In this document: positions 19,237 to 27,548 of the stretch, one piece after another
Layout: every line of letters starts with the position of its first letter
Numbering within the stretch: position 1 is the first letter of the stretch
From: Neisseriaceae bacterium
GTDB taxonomy: Bacteria > Pseudomonadota > Gammaproteobacteria > Burkholderiales > Neisseriaceae
Assembly: GCA_017458185.1 (NCBI GenBank)
Contig: JAFTFY010000025.1
Coordinates: 62,001-126,000 of the forward strand
Reading direction: 5' to 3'
Length of the DNA: 64,000 nucleotides
Notes under the pieces: model-generated
The model's input: only the letters and a program-made list of their open reading frames with translations
What the model was told of the DNA's origin: nothing
Database searches by the model: none
Made by a program: the position numbers and the translations under genes

Positions 19237-19695
19237 ATGGCAGCGGTTGGTATGATGATAGTTATTTTTATGTTAATTGTAGGTGGTTTAATTTATTTAA
19301 TAGTATCTGCCTTAATATGCGTTGGTTTATCCAAAAATAAAAAAACTCGGTTATTATATTTTTCTCTGTTCCTTGCCTTACCATTATTGGTTGCAACGCT
19401 TAACTATTATGGTTTTTGTTTTAAGAAAATGCGTTTTTTGAATGAACAAGATATATATACAGTAATCAATAATAGTGAATATAAAGAACCATCTAATGAT
19501 TGTTATGGAGCATATATTTTTACAAGAGAAAAAATGTATGGTAATTTTAAAACAGATTTAGAAGGTACTCATTTATATGAGAGTTGGGGGACTTTTTTAG
19601 AAAAAACTCTTGGTTGGCGATATGCAAGAGTACAAACGAAAAGAAGTTCTTTCATTATGACAAATTGTGGAAATCTATATCCGCCTGAATTTTAA
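19237..19695 (+). CDS. Hypothetical membrane protein between ubiC and ubiA
   Basis: 152 residues; not recognised. Two membrane segments (about 5-30 and 39-58) are followed by a soluble domain of about 90 residues with Cys61, Cys89 and Cys144 and a YGAYIFTREKMYGNF segment. If the soluble part is periplasmic, two of the cysteines may pair. It is AT-richer than ubiC and ubiA. It interrupts the ubiC-ubiA pair, which is adjacent in most relatives, so it looks inserted. Confidence 0.6.
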   Translation: MAAVGMMIVIFMLIVGGLIYLIVSALICVGLSKNKKTRLLYFSLFLALPLLVATLNYYGFCFKKMRFLNEQDIYTVINNSEYKEPSNDCYGAYIFTREKMYGNFKTDLEGTHLYESWGTFLEKTLGWRYARVQTKRSSFIMTNCGNLYPPEF

Positions 19696-19745
19696 TTTTT
19701 TTCTACAATAGACTTTTTTACTTTAAATTAATTAGGAGTGCAAAA

Positions 19746-19790
19746 ATGGCTGAAATGACTTCAATGTATTTATTTGGTCAAATACGATGA
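19746..19790 (+). CDS. 14-codon upstream ORF coupled to ubiA
   Basis: ATG at 19746, preceded by a strong ribosome site (TTAGGAGTG), opens a frame for [14 protein letters not shown], and its TGA overlaps the ubiA ATG in the string ATGA (19787-19790). ubiA itself has no clear ribosome site in front of its ATG. Translation of ubiA may therefore depend on ribosomes ending here. It could be a leader peptide or the remains of a broken gene. Confidence 0.45.
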   Translation: MAEMTSMYLFGQIR

Positions 19791-20653
19791 ATATTTCAAA
19801 AAAATTAAGCATTTATTTGCGGCTTATTCGTTTTGATAAACCGATTGGCACGCTTTTATTGTTGTGGCCAGCACTTTGGTCTTTGTGGATTGCGGCAGAT
19901 GGCAAACCTGACTGGCTGTTGGTTGTGTTATTTGGTTTGGGCTGTTTTTTAATGCGTTCGGCAGGTTGTGCGATGAACGATTTTGCCGACCGTGATTTTG
20001 ACGGTTTGGTTGAACGCACAAACAATCGACCTTTTGCGAAAGGCGAAATCACGGGCAAAGAAGCGATGATTGTGTGTGCGGTGCTGTGTTTTTTAGCGGC
20101 ATTGTGCTTAATTCCGATGAATAAACTCACTTGGGCGTTAAGTCTGCCAGCGGTGTTTTTGGCGTTGTCGTATCCTTTTACCAAACGCTTTTTTGCCGTG
20201 CCGCAATTTTATTTGGGCTTGGCATATTCGTTTTCCATTCCGATGGCGTTTGCCGCACAAACAGGTAGCGTGCCGAAAATGGCGTGGTTATTGTATGCCG
20301 CCAACACTTGCTGGACTTTGGCGTATGACACCATTTACGCCATTGCCGACAAACCAGACGACTTAAAATTAGGCAATATCAAAACTTCCGCCATTACCTT
20401 TGGGCGTTTTGATGTGGCGTGGAGTATGTTTTTTCACTTTGCCTTTGACGCACTTATGGCGGTAGTGGGAATAAAAATTCACGCCAATATTTGGTTTTGG
20501 GCGTTTTTGGGCGTGGTGATTGGTTTGCAAATTCATCAATACACGCAAATTAAGGATAGAGATAGACAAAAATGTTTCAAAATGTTTTTATCAAACAACA
20601 GAGTAGGATTAGCCATGTTTTTGGGCGTGGTTTGTCATTATATTTTTCAGTGA
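19787..20653 (+). CDS. ubiA: 4-hydroxybenzoate polyprenyltransferase
   Basis: 288 residues, integral membrane protein with about eight segments. It joins the polyprenyl tail to 4-hydroxybenzoate. Both Asp-rich motifs are present: NDFADRDFD (64-72) and [12 protein letters not shown] (near 181), which bind the Mg-pyrophosphate. The product of ubiC is its substrate. The TGA stop belongs to the first heptamer of the repeat at 20652. Confidence 0.95.
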   Translation: MNISKKLSIYLRLIRFDKPIGTLLLLWPALWSLWIAADGKPDWLLVVLFGLGCFLMRSAGCAMNDFADRDFDGLVERTNNRPFAKGEITGKEAMIVCAVLCFLAALCLIPMNKLTWALSLPAVFLALSYPFTKRFFAVPQFYLGLAYSFSIPMAFAAQTGSVPKMAWLLYAANTCWTLAYDTIYAIADKPDDLKLGNIKTSAITFGRFDVAWSMFFHFAFDALMAVVGIKIHANIWFWAFLGVVIGLQIHQYTQIKDRDRQKCFKMFLSNNRVGLAMFLGVVCHYIFQ

Positions 20654-20768
20654 GCAGTTAGCAATAAGCAGTTAGCAGTGAGCAGTGAGCAGTTGTTTCG
20701 TCAAGCCTTACGGCTTGACGGATATGTTTAGATAACGCTTCGATTGCTTTTTCAGGCTGCCTGAAATG
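20652..20768. repeat. Heptamer-type stop-codon repeat, copy 2
   Basis: Six heptamers from 20652 (TGAGCAG, TTAGCAA, TAAGCAG, TTAGCAG, TGAGCAG, TGAGCAG), then a GTCAAGCC-TTAC-GGCTTGAC hairpin, TAGATAACGCTTCGATTG and a DUS. The first TGA is the ubiA stop codon. The rest of the gap to 20848 shows nothing. Confidence 0.75.
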
Positions 20769-20847
20769 TTTTAAATAACAAATATATTGCTACTTTCGAT
20801 TTTCCAGACAACCCAAAAGATTGTTAAAATTTCTATCGATTTTGTAT

Positions 20848-21390
20848 TTATACACCCCTATAAAATTGCCAAAACCGAAAGAATTTTTTTCCACCAGATG
20901 ATTTAATTTCTTCCAATTCTTTTCGTTTTACCCAATTTGTTAATTCAATCCAAGCATTTTCTTTTGTTTTTCTTCTGTATTCAATGTATTCCATATATCT
21001 TTTGGTTCTTCTCATCATTGTCATTTTTCCCCATTTCATAACTGTACCTTCATGGTAAAGCCCCATATCTACACCACGAACAACACTTTCATAAAAATTA
21101 AGTGCATCAAAAAGTTGATTTCCTACTGGTGTTATATGTCCTTCTTTGTCTTCTACTTTTGCTTTGATTTTTTCAAGAGGGAGAGTTGTATCATCGGTTT
21201 TTCTAAAACACAAGTCTTCATCTTTTAGAAGTTCGTCAAGATTTAATTCTCTAAATTTTGCCAAATAATTTTGCGTTTCAATAAGTTGTTTATAAAAGAA
21301 ATTCACTATTATATTCACATAAAGACCATACATAGCCACAAGAGTTGCTATTGCATAAAAGATTGTGTTGAGAATTTCCAAAGTTTCCAT
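20848..21390 (-). CDS. Hypothetical membrane-anchored protein, DUF4760-like
   Basis: 180 residues. One membrane segment near the N-terminus (about 7-30, TIFYAIATLVAMYGLYVNI), then a soluble helical domain containing FDALNFYESVVRGVDMGLYHEGTV, a pattern of the DUF4760 family; the C-terminus ends in aromatic FFRFWQFYRGV. The function is unknown. It has no DUS inside, is AT-rich, and its leader contains two overlapping hairpins (21428-21472). GGAGA sits before the ATG. It looks acquired. Confidence 0.65.
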   Translation of the reverse strand: METLEILNTIFYAIATLVAMYGLYVNIIVNFFYKQLIETQNYLAKFRELNLDELLKDEDLCFRKTDDTTLPLEKIKAKVEDKEGHITPVGNQLFDALNFYESVVRGVDMGLYHEGTVMKWGKMTMMRRTKRYMEYIEYRRKTKENAWIELTNWVKRKELEEIKSSGGKKFFRFWQFYRGV

Positions 21391-21427
21391 AACAGTTGTC
21401 TCCTATAATTTCAATGAAAAAAATCGC

Positions 21428-21472
21428 AAGGGCTTGCTTTGTCAAGCAAGCCCTTATAGAGTACTCTATAAG
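21428..21472 (-). promoter_or_regulatory. Overlapping hairpins in the leader of the DUF4760-like gene
   Basis: A 20-bp perfect palindrome CTTATAGAGTACTCTATAAG (21453-21472) shares three bases with a terminator-like stem (21428-21437 / 21446-21455, AAGGGCTTGC and its complement). On the minus strand the palindrome comes first, then the stem and a T-run. Only one of the two structures can form fully. Confidence 0.5.
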
Positions 21473-21490
21473 CAGACACTGACGACAAAC

Positions 21491-21516
21491 AAAAAACGCC
21501 ACACTGTATGGCGTTT
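21491..21516 (-). terminator. Intrinsic terminator after dedA
   Basis: AAACGCCA (21494-21501) and TGGCGTTT (21509-21516) pair; on the minus strand the stem is followed by a T-run. Confidence 0.7.
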
Positions 21517-21529
21517 GGTACAGGGTTTT

Positions 21530-21622
21530 CAGGCAGCCTGAAAAACACTCGAAGCGTTATCTTAATAATAATCCGTTTTGCCGCAAGGCAAAACTAAATA
21601 ATTGCTCATTACTCATTGCTCA
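21530..21622. repeat. Heptamer-type stop-codon repeat, copy 3
   Basis: Reverse orientation: GCTCATTACTCATTGCTCA units at the dedA stop codon, a TTTTGCC-GCAA-GGCAAAA hairpin, CGAAGCGTTATC and a DUS. On the minus strand the dedA TGA is the first base triplet of the first heptamer. Confidence 0.7.
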
Positions 21623-22330
21623 CCGTCTATTTCTTCTGCGTCTTTTTTCTTTTTTCAATAACTCAATCGTTTTTTTGCGGTGTTTGCGTCTTTCTAAAAT
21701 TTTTGGGCGGCTTTCTTTGAAAAATTGTGTGCGGCGGTGATGACGGTAGAAATAGTATGCCAAAACAACGGCGGCAATGGCGGTGAGTATAATCATAATA
21801 TGTTGAAATTGATGAACTTTTTTCAAAAGCCAGTCAATATTTTTTGCACCATACGCCCCCAATAACACCCACACAGGGACAGATAGGCAGGCTGCCAAGC
21901 CGTCCATAGCGAAGAAACGCCAGTAGGAAACTTTGTGGCTAATGCCTGCACTGATGTAAATCGGCATACGCAAACCTGGTAAAAAGCGTGCCACAAACAG
22001 CACCCAGTTACCGTATTTGTCGAATTTTTCTTGTACGCGTGCGTAGCGGCGTGGGGTCATCACGCGAGCAACCATACGCAGTTTGAGTATGCGTGGCCCC
22101 CAAATGCGTCCTGCGGCAAACATAATGCCATCGCCCATAAGCACGCCTGCCAACGATACGGCAACCATTAAACGCACATCGGCATTGCCCAAACCCGCCA
22201 TCACGCCGCCTGTAACAAGGGTGATGTCTTCTGGAATCGGCACGCCCAAACCGCACAGCAATAGCACGACAAATACGGCAATATAGCCGTATTGTCCGAA
22301 AAAAGATTCTAATAGTGCGAAAATATCCAT
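21620..22330 (-). CDS. DedA family membrane protein
   Basis: 236 residues with five or six hydrophobic segments. The family signatures are GLGVPIPEDITLVTGG near residue 27 and FVARFLPGLRMPIYISAG near residue 110. DedA proteins flip undecaprenyl phosphate or phospholipids across the inner membrane. The C-terminal 35 residues are strongly basic (Arg/Lys-rich) and would lie in the cytoplasm. Confidence 0.9.
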   Translation of the reverse strand: MDIFALLESFFGQYGYIAVFVVLLLCGLGVPIPEDITLVTGGVMAGLGNADVRLMVAVSLAGVLMGDGIMFAAGRIWGPRILKLRMVARVMTPRRYARVQEKFDKYGNWVLFVARFLPGLRMPIYISAGISHKVSYWRFFAMDGLAACLSVPVWVLLGAYGAKNIDWLLKKVHQFQHIMIILTAIAAVVLAYYFYRHHRRTQFFKESRPKILERRKHRKKTIELLKKEKRRRRNRR

Positions 22331-22404
22331 TTATATCAAAACTATATATTTTTTAACTTCACTTCGTTTGCCTGCCGCTGTTCAGGTTGCCTGAAAAAAA
22401 ATCA

Positions 22405-22590
22405 ATCCTACAAAATTACTGTCATTGCGAGATTTTTTCGTAAGAAAAAATCGTGGCAATCCCCTTGTTGTTTATGTAGATTAAATCTTTCAGGCTGCCT
22501 GAAATTGTTTTTGCATTATCGTTCTCCGTAGTTAGGAGATTACTACGCCGTTATTTCACAACGGCTCGTAATGACAGTAGTTTTTTCAGG
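22405..22590. repeat. Two CATTGCGAG-type inverted repeats with DUS copies
   Basis: GTCATTGCGAGATTTTTTCG with the inner hairpin TTTTTTCGTAAGAAAAAA and a GTGGCAATCC end (about 22420-22464), and TCGTTCTCCGTAGTTAGGAG...CTCGTAATGACAGTA (about 22519-22582). DUS copies lie near 22380, 22490 and 22587. No gene is visible in the 276 bp between dedA and glmM. Confidence 0.6.
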
Positions 22591-22606
22591 CTGCCTGAAA
22601 ATTGCT

Positions 22607-23941
22607 TTACGCTTGTATTGCCTGTGCAATATTTTGAGCGTATTTTTCAGCCCATGCCATTTGTTGGGCTTCAACCATCACCCGCACCACAGGCTCTGTG
22701 CCTGACGCACGCAGCACCACGCGTCCTTTGCCGCCTGATAAAGCGTCTTCGGCTTCTTTCAACGCATCAGCCGACACCGTTTGCCAGTCTTGTCCTTTTT
22801 CTATGCGAACATTGATCATTTTTTGCGGATAGGGCTGCCAGTCGTTCATCACCGTAGATAAGTCTTTGTTTAATATATTTAAAGACGCTAAAACTTGCAG
22901 AGCCGAAATAATGCCGTCTCCCGTGTTGTGTTTATCCAAACACAAAATATGCCCAGACGCTTCGCCGCCCACTTGCCAGTTTTTGTCGTGCAGTTTTTCC
23001 AAAACATAACGGTCGCCGACTTTGGCTCGTTCAAAGGCAATGCCTTGTTCTTGCAAACAATTTTCCATTGCCATATTCGTCATCACCGTGCCCACTACGC
23101 CGCCTTTCAGGCTGCCTGAAAGGTGTCGGGCTTTGGCAATCACATAAATTAAACTGTCGCCGTCATATAATCTGCCGTTTTTATCAACCATCATCAAGCG
23201 GTCGCCATCGCCGTCTAATGCAATGCCGTAATCTGAGTCATTTTGCAACACAGCCGCTTGTAAGGTGCGAGTGTAAGTCGCACCGCATTTTTCGTTAATA
23301 TTAAAGCCGTTGGGCGTGTTGGCAATGGCAATCACTTCTGCCCCTAATTCGTGGAAAACGGCGGGTGCAGCGTGATATGCCGCACCGTTGGCACAATCAA
23401 CCACAATTTTTAAGCCAAAAAGCGACATTTCGTTGGGAAAAGTGCTTTTGCAAAATTCAATATAGCGGTCGGTTGCCCCGTCTATGCGTTTGGCTCTGCC
23501 GTATTCTGTGGCAGCAACAGTTTTAAATGGCTCATCAATGCGTTGCTCGATTGCCGCTTCAATTTCGTCCGACAATTTCACCCCGCCTTCGGCAAAAAAC
23601 TTAATGCCATTATCGTGAAACGGATTGTGGGAAGCGGAAATCATCACGCCAGCGTCCAAACGCAAAGCACGGGTTAAATAAGCAATCGCAGGTGTGGGAA
23701 TAGGGCCTGTGAGGCGAACATCAACCCCAGCGGCGGTAAAACCCGCCGTTAATGCCGCTTCCAAAAGATAACCCGACACACGCGTATCTTTACCGATAAT
23801 CACCGCAGGACGATGATTTGTTTCCTGCCGAATTAAAATCCGCCCTGCGGCAAAGCCTAATTTCATCACAAATTCAGGCTGAATTACCGAATTGCCGACA
23901 TATCCACGCACGCCGTCCGTGCCAAAATATTTCCTGCTCAT
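22607..23941 (-). CDS. glmM: Phosphoglucosamine mutase
   Basis: 444 residues. It converts glucosamine-6-phosphate to glucosamine-1-phosphate for peptidoglycan and LPS. The phosphoserine loop ISASHNP (Ser102), the Mg site DGDGDR and the sugar-binding GEASGH and RASGTEPVVR loops are intact. MSRKYFGTDGVRG at 23941 is the conserved start; an in-frame ATG 15 bp upstream is rejected. A DUS inside encodes SGSLK. Confidence 0.96.
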   Translation of the reverse strand: MSRKYFGTDGVRGYVGNSVIQPEFVMKLGFAAGRILIRQETNHRPAVIIGKDTRVSGYLLEAALTAGFTAAGVDVRLTGPIPTPAIAYLTRALRLDAGVMISASHNPFHDNGIKFFAEGGVKLSDEIEAAIEQRIDEPFKTVAATEYGRAKRIDGATDRYIEFCKSTFPNEMSLFGLKIVVDCANGAAYHAAPAVFHELGAEVIAIANTPNGFNINEKCGATYTRTLQAAVLQNDSDYGIALDGDGDRLMMVDKNGRLYDGDSLIYVIAKARHLSGSLKGGVVGTVMTNMAMENCLQEQGIAFERAKVGDRYVLEKLHDKNWQVGGEASGHILCLDKHNTGDGIISALQVLASLNILNKDLSTVMNDWQPYPQKMINVRIEKGQDWQTVSADALKEAEDALSGGKGRVVLRASGTEPVVRVMVEAQQMAWAEKYAQNIAQAIQA

Positions 23942-24066
23942 TGCCTTTTTCCACAACCGTTTTACAAAACCCTATATTGTAATTGAAATAGCGGTATTTC
24001 TGTTTATAATCTTGTATATTTTCGTTTCAGGCTGCCTGAAAAATAAAATTAAAAAGCGATACACCG

Positions 24067-24672
24067 ATGAGCGACATTCATTCTTACCGCACTATTTTGC
24101 ACCCCACAAGTGCTGAATTTAAGGACAAAAACAGCCGTTTTTTGGCGTTTGCCTATCCCATTTTGACGGCGGACGATTTTAAGCCGCATTTAGACGCTTT
24201 GAAAAAAGAGCATTTTAAGGCACGACACCATTGTTTTGCCTATCGTTTGGGCTATGACGGCACGAATTTTCGTGCCAACGATGACGGCGAGCCGTCAGGC
24301 AGTGCAGGGCGACCGATTTTAGGGCAGATTGATTCCTTTGAAATCACCGACACGGCGGTAATTGTGGTGCGGTACTTCGGCGGTACGCTGTTGGGCGTGC
24401 CAGGCTTAATTCACGCCTACAAAACTGCCACGCAAATGGTATTGCAAAACGCTGAAATCATCAACAAAAATATAGAAAAAACCGTGCAAATTCAATGCGA
24501 TTATGCTACGCTTAACAGCGTTTTACGCTTGGCAAAACAGTTTCAAGCACCTATTGTGCAACAAGATTTGCAAGTCGATTGCCGTTTGACGCTACGCGTA
24601 CCCTTGTCTTCGTATCAGGCTTTTGCACAGGCAATCGGGCAGGAACGCAATATTGTGTTTCAGGCAGCCTGA
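24067..24672 (+). CDS. yigZ: YigZ/IMPACT family protein
   Basis: 201 residues. N-terminal IMPACT domain with KARHHCFAYRLG, NDDGEPSGSAGRPIL and VVRYFGGTLLG, then a small C-terminal ferredoxin-like domain. The family is linked to translation control in eukaryotes; the bacterial role is unknown. The chain ends VFQAA with its TGA inside a DUS. Confidence 0.93.
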   Translation: MSDIHSYRTILHPTSAEFKDKNSRFLAFAYPILTADDFKPHLDALKKEHFKARHHCFAYRLGYDGTNFRANDDGEPSGSAGRPILGQIDSFEITDTAVIVVRYFGGTLLGVPGLIHAYKTATQMVLQNAEIINKNIEKTVQIQCDYATLNSVLRLAKQFQAPIVQQDLQVDCRLTLRVPLSSYQAFAQAIGQERNIVFQAA

Positions 24673-24734
24673 AAACCTGATACAAAACAAATAATACTAT
24701 CATTGTTCGCTAAATTCTTTTCAGGAAGCCTGAA

Positions 24735-24985
24735 AGCAAATTTTCATCAAAACTAAAAAAATTTTTGTTTCGCACAACGATTTTTATTATCTCTCACGGA
24801 GAACACGGAGTTTAATTGTTTTCTCCGTGTCTTGTGTGAGCAATTTTAAAAATAAAAATCAGTTTCGTAGTTTATTGTTTTATAACAGAAAATAAAATCG
24901 TTTAGCGGGCAACCACATAGGGTTACCCTTACGGAATTTTAACATTTTGTTTCTGTAACGAGTTTTGCAGGGGTTTCTGAAAAAG
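24735..24985. repeat. Non-coding inverted-repeat region upstream of the M14 gene
   Basis: This 358-bp gap (24673-25030) holds no gene. ACACGGAG (about 24801) pairs with CTCCGTGT (about 24823) inside CTCAC/GTGAG arms, flanked by ATTTTTATT and AATAAAAAT. GTTTTGCAGGGGTTTC near 24960 resembles a degenerate end of the AAACCTTTGC element. DUS-like copies are at 24660 and 24720. Confidence 0.5.
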
Positions 24986-25030
24986 CGTAAAATACAACTT
25001 TTTAAATCATCACCACAAGGAAAGTAAAAA

Positions 25031-26179
25031 ATGTTAAAAATCAGCACACTATTTGACGGCGGCAGTATTGAAGCGGTGTCGGTTAAAGATCCGCAGAATA
25101 TTCAAGTGCGACTGAAAAAAGACAATGCGGCGGATTTTCGTCAGTGGTTTTATTTTCGTCTGCAAGGGGCAGCGTATGTGCCTTGTGTGATTGATTTTGG
25201 CGATGTAAGCGACACGGCGTACCCTGCGGGCTGGGAAGATTATCAGGCGGTTGCGTCCTATGATCGCAAAAATTGGTTTCGTGTGCCCACTTCGTTTGAT
25301 GCAGGCTGCCTGAAAATTCATCACACGCCTTTGGCAAACAGCGTTTATTACGCTTGTTTTGAGCCGTATTCTTATGAACAACACTTAAATTTATTGGGCG
25401 AAGTGCAAAGCAGCGGCTTGTGTCAGATTGAAGATTTGGGGCAGACGATTGACGGTCGTGATTTGAATTTGCTCACCATTGGCAATCAAATAGAAAGCGA
25501 CATTAAAATTTGGCTGATTGCCCGCCAGCACCCAGGTGAAACAATGGCAGAATGGCTTGCCGAAGGTTTTTTAATGCGGCTGTTGGATTTTCAAGATTCG
25601 CTGTCTCGTTCGCTGTTGGATATGGCAACGGTGTTTGTGGTGCCGAATATGAATCCAGACGGTTCATATCGGGGTAATTTACGCACGAATGCGGCGGGGG
25701 CAAATTTGAACCGTGAATGGGCAAATCCCACAATGGAAAAAAGCCCCGAAGTGTTTTTGGTGCGAGAAAAAATGCTTGCCACAGGCGTGGATATATTTTT
25801 GGATATTCACGGCGATGAGAGTATTCCTTATGTGTTTGTGTCAGGCTGCGAAGGTGTACCAAATTATTCGCCTAAAATGGCTGAATTGGAAAATCTGTTC
25901 AAAACCAGTTTTCAGGCAGCCTGCCCTGATTTTCAAGATGAATTTGGCTATCCCAAGTGTGCGGCAGGCAAGGCGGATTTGTCGTGGGCAAGCAATTTTG
26001 TTGGCAATCAATTTGGCTGTTTGTCTTTTACTTTGGAAATGCCGTTCAAAGACAATTTTAATTACCCCGATGATGATTATGGCTGGAACGGGCAACGCTC
26101 GTTGAGAATGGGTGAGTGTTTGTTGAATCCTTTGCTTGAAGTGTGTCGGAAGTTGAAGTCAATGAGCAGTGAGCAGTGA
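25031..26179 (+). CDS. M14 family zinc carboxypeptidase, cytosolic (CCP) type
   Basis: 382 residues, no signal peptide. An N-terminal beta domain of about 120 residues (FRQWFYFRLQG, PYSYEQH) precedes the peptidase domain with zinc ligands in RQHPGET (His, Glu) and the third His in LDIHGDE, the PNMNPDG and RTNAAGANLNREW substrate loops, and the catalytic Glu in FTLEMPF. The N-terminal domain marks the M14B cytosolic branch, relatives of the eukaryotic deglutamylases. The bacterial substrate is unknown. The last residues MSSEQ are translated from a heptamer repeat, which also gives the stop. Confidence 0.88.
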   Translation: MLKISTLFDGGSIEAVSVKDPQNIQVRLKKDNAADFRQWFYFRLQGAAYVPCVIDFGDVSDTAYPAGWEDYQAVASYDRKNWFRVPTSFDAGCLKIHHTPLANSVYYACFEPYSYEQHLNLLGEVQSSGLCQIEDLGQTIDGRDLNLLTIGNQIESDIKIWLIARQHPGETMAEWLAEGFLMRLLDFQDSLSRSLLDMATVFVVPNMNPDGSYRGNLRTNAAGANLNREWANPTMEKSPEVFLVREKMLATGVDIFLDIHGDESIPYVFVSGCEGVPNYSPKMAELENLFKTSFQAACPDFQDEFGYPKCAAGKADLSWASNFVGNQFGCLSFTLEMPFKDNFNYPDDDYGWNGQRSLRMGECLLNPLLEVCRKLKSMSSEQ

Positions 26180-26335
26180 TTATGTCAAACCTTGCGGTTT
26201 GACGGATATTTTTTAGATAACGCTTCGATAAACCTTTCAGGCAGCAGACAAGGCAAAATCGAAGCATCATCTAAAAATAACTGTTAAGCCTGACAAGGCT
26301 TGACATAGAAACTGCTCACTGCTCACTATTTTCAG
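26162..26335. repeat. Heptamer-type stop-codon repeat, copy 4 (inverted pair)
   Basis: Left half: TGAGCAG units, GTCAAACC/GGTTTGAC hairpin, TAGATAACGCTTCGAT, part of a DUS. Right half: CGAAGCATCATCTA, GCCTGACAAGGC and ACTGCTCACTGCTCACT in reverse, then a DUS. It separates the converging M14 and 26332-26952 genes and encodes the tail of the former. Confidence 0.75.
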
Positions 26336-26952
26336 GCTGCCTGAAAATAAAACCGTTCTTTTTCTCGCCATAAGCCGTCTGGGTTTTGGGCGACAAGGGC
26401 GATGTGTGTGTTTTTGGACGGCAGTGAAAATGCGTCTATTTTTTCACGCAGGGCAGGGGCGATGTGTTCTTGAAAATTCAGCGTAACCCAGCGTTCATTG
26501 GCAGCAATTTCAGGCAGCCTATGGATAACAGGACACAACCACGCCGTAGGCGAAAAAGCGGCTAACTCGCTGTTTTCTTTGATATATACCAAACCACGCG
26601 TCAGCGTTTTATTGTTTAGGCTGCCTGAAACTTTGTTTGGCGTGTAATAATCAAAAGAAAATTGAATTTCTTTTTGGCGTAATGTTTCTTTATTTGGGGA
26701 ATGATTTAACCAAAAATGCCATAATTGTTGGGCATAATTTTTTATATCTTGTGTGGCTTGTAAATGGTTTAATAATAATTGCGGATTTTTATCTAATTGT
26801 TTTAAAAAACGAAAGCCCTTTTCGCCTAATAATTCTTTTACCGAAATTTCATTGGGATAAATAATTGGAGCAGGGGCGGTTAATAGCGTGGCTAATGAGC
26901 GAACTTCATGATGATATAAATACCAAAATAGTGCGTCTTGTGCGTAATTCAT
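26332..26952 (-). CDS. Hypothetical protein, possible DUF1853
   Basis: 206 residues, cytoplasmic. The N-terminus (MNYAQDALFWYLYHHEVRSLATLL) and LLGEKGFRFLKQLDKNPQLL resemble DUF1853 proteins of Neisseria, which I recall as longer, so the middle may be shortened. A DUS in frame encodes SGSLN near residue 110. The C-terminus ends YFQAA with its stop inside another DUS. ATG at 26952 is chosen over a GTG three codons upstream. Confidence 0.6.
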   Translation of the reverse strand: MNYAQDALFWYLYHHEVRSLATLLTAPAPIIYPNEISVKELLGEKGFRFLKQLDKNPQLLLNHLQATQDIKNYAQQLWHFWLNHSPNKETLRQKEIQFSFDYYTPNKVSGSLNNKTLTRGLVYIKENSELAAFSPTAWLCPVIHRLPEIAANERWVTLNFQEHIAPALREKIDAFSLPSKNTHIALVAQNPDGLWREKERFYFQAA

Positions 26953-26973
26953 TTTAATCACCGTTTATTTTAA

Positions 26974-27375
26974 TTACTTTGTTTTATCCGTAAAAATGCT
27001 ATATACAATACCCAACATACCTAATAATAACATAAGGGTTGCGTATAAAACCCACGAAATCCAAGGTTCGATATTTTTCAGGCTGCCTGAACAAAATAAA
27101 ATTAAAATAATATACCAAATAATGGTGAGTATAAAAATAAAATGACCATATATTTTATTTTTGCGTGTAATAAACACTGCCCATAATGGCGATAATATTA
27201 AAAAAACGGCTAATAATTGTGCGGGGTGTGTGTTAAAACTTTGTAAAAATAATGTCCAAATATCGCTAATTTGTGCGGTTTGATTAAGCGTGATTTGTTG
27301 ATACAACAAAACGCCTGCAAATGCCACTAAATGACCGATGAGTGTTATCCAAATTTTGAGTTTGCTTATATTCAT
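26974..27375 (-). CDS. Hypothetical four-helix membrane protein
   Basis: 133 residues, not recognised. Hydrophobic segments at about 9-26, 52-70, 77-95 and 107-127. A DUS in the loop before the last segment encodes SGSLK. It is 21 bp upstream of the DUF1853-like gene on the same strand, so the two are probably co-transcribed. Confidence 0.6.
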   Translation of the reverse strand: MNISKLKIWITLIGHLVAFAGVLLYQQITLNQTAQISDIWTLFLQSFNTHPAQLLAVFLILSPLWAVFITRKNKIYGHFIFILTIIWYIILILFCSGSLKNIEPWISWVLYATLMLLLGMLGIVYSIFTDKTK

Positions 27376-27426
27376 TGTTTTAAGGCTGCCTGAAAATATT
27401 ATTCCGTCAATTTATCTGCCAAGCCG

Positions 27427-27546
27427 TAGGGTGGGCTTCCCAGCCCACCGCAACGCCGAAAGGCGTTGATAATACAAAAAAATTTTATAAAATCAAATCG
27501 TTTGTTGCCCCTGCGGGGCAATGGTGGGTTGAAAACCCACCCTACG
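27427..27546. repeat. GTAGGGTGGGC inverted repeat between hisA and neighbour
   Basis: GTAGGGTGGG at the left and CCCACCCTAC at the right, with inner stems GGCTTCCCAGCC, CAACGCC-GAAA-GGCGTTG and GCCCC-TGC-GGGGC. It has the interior type of the element at 9103 but no AAACCTTTGC ends. It lies downstream of hisA. Confidence 0.6.
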
Positions 27547-27548
27547 AG

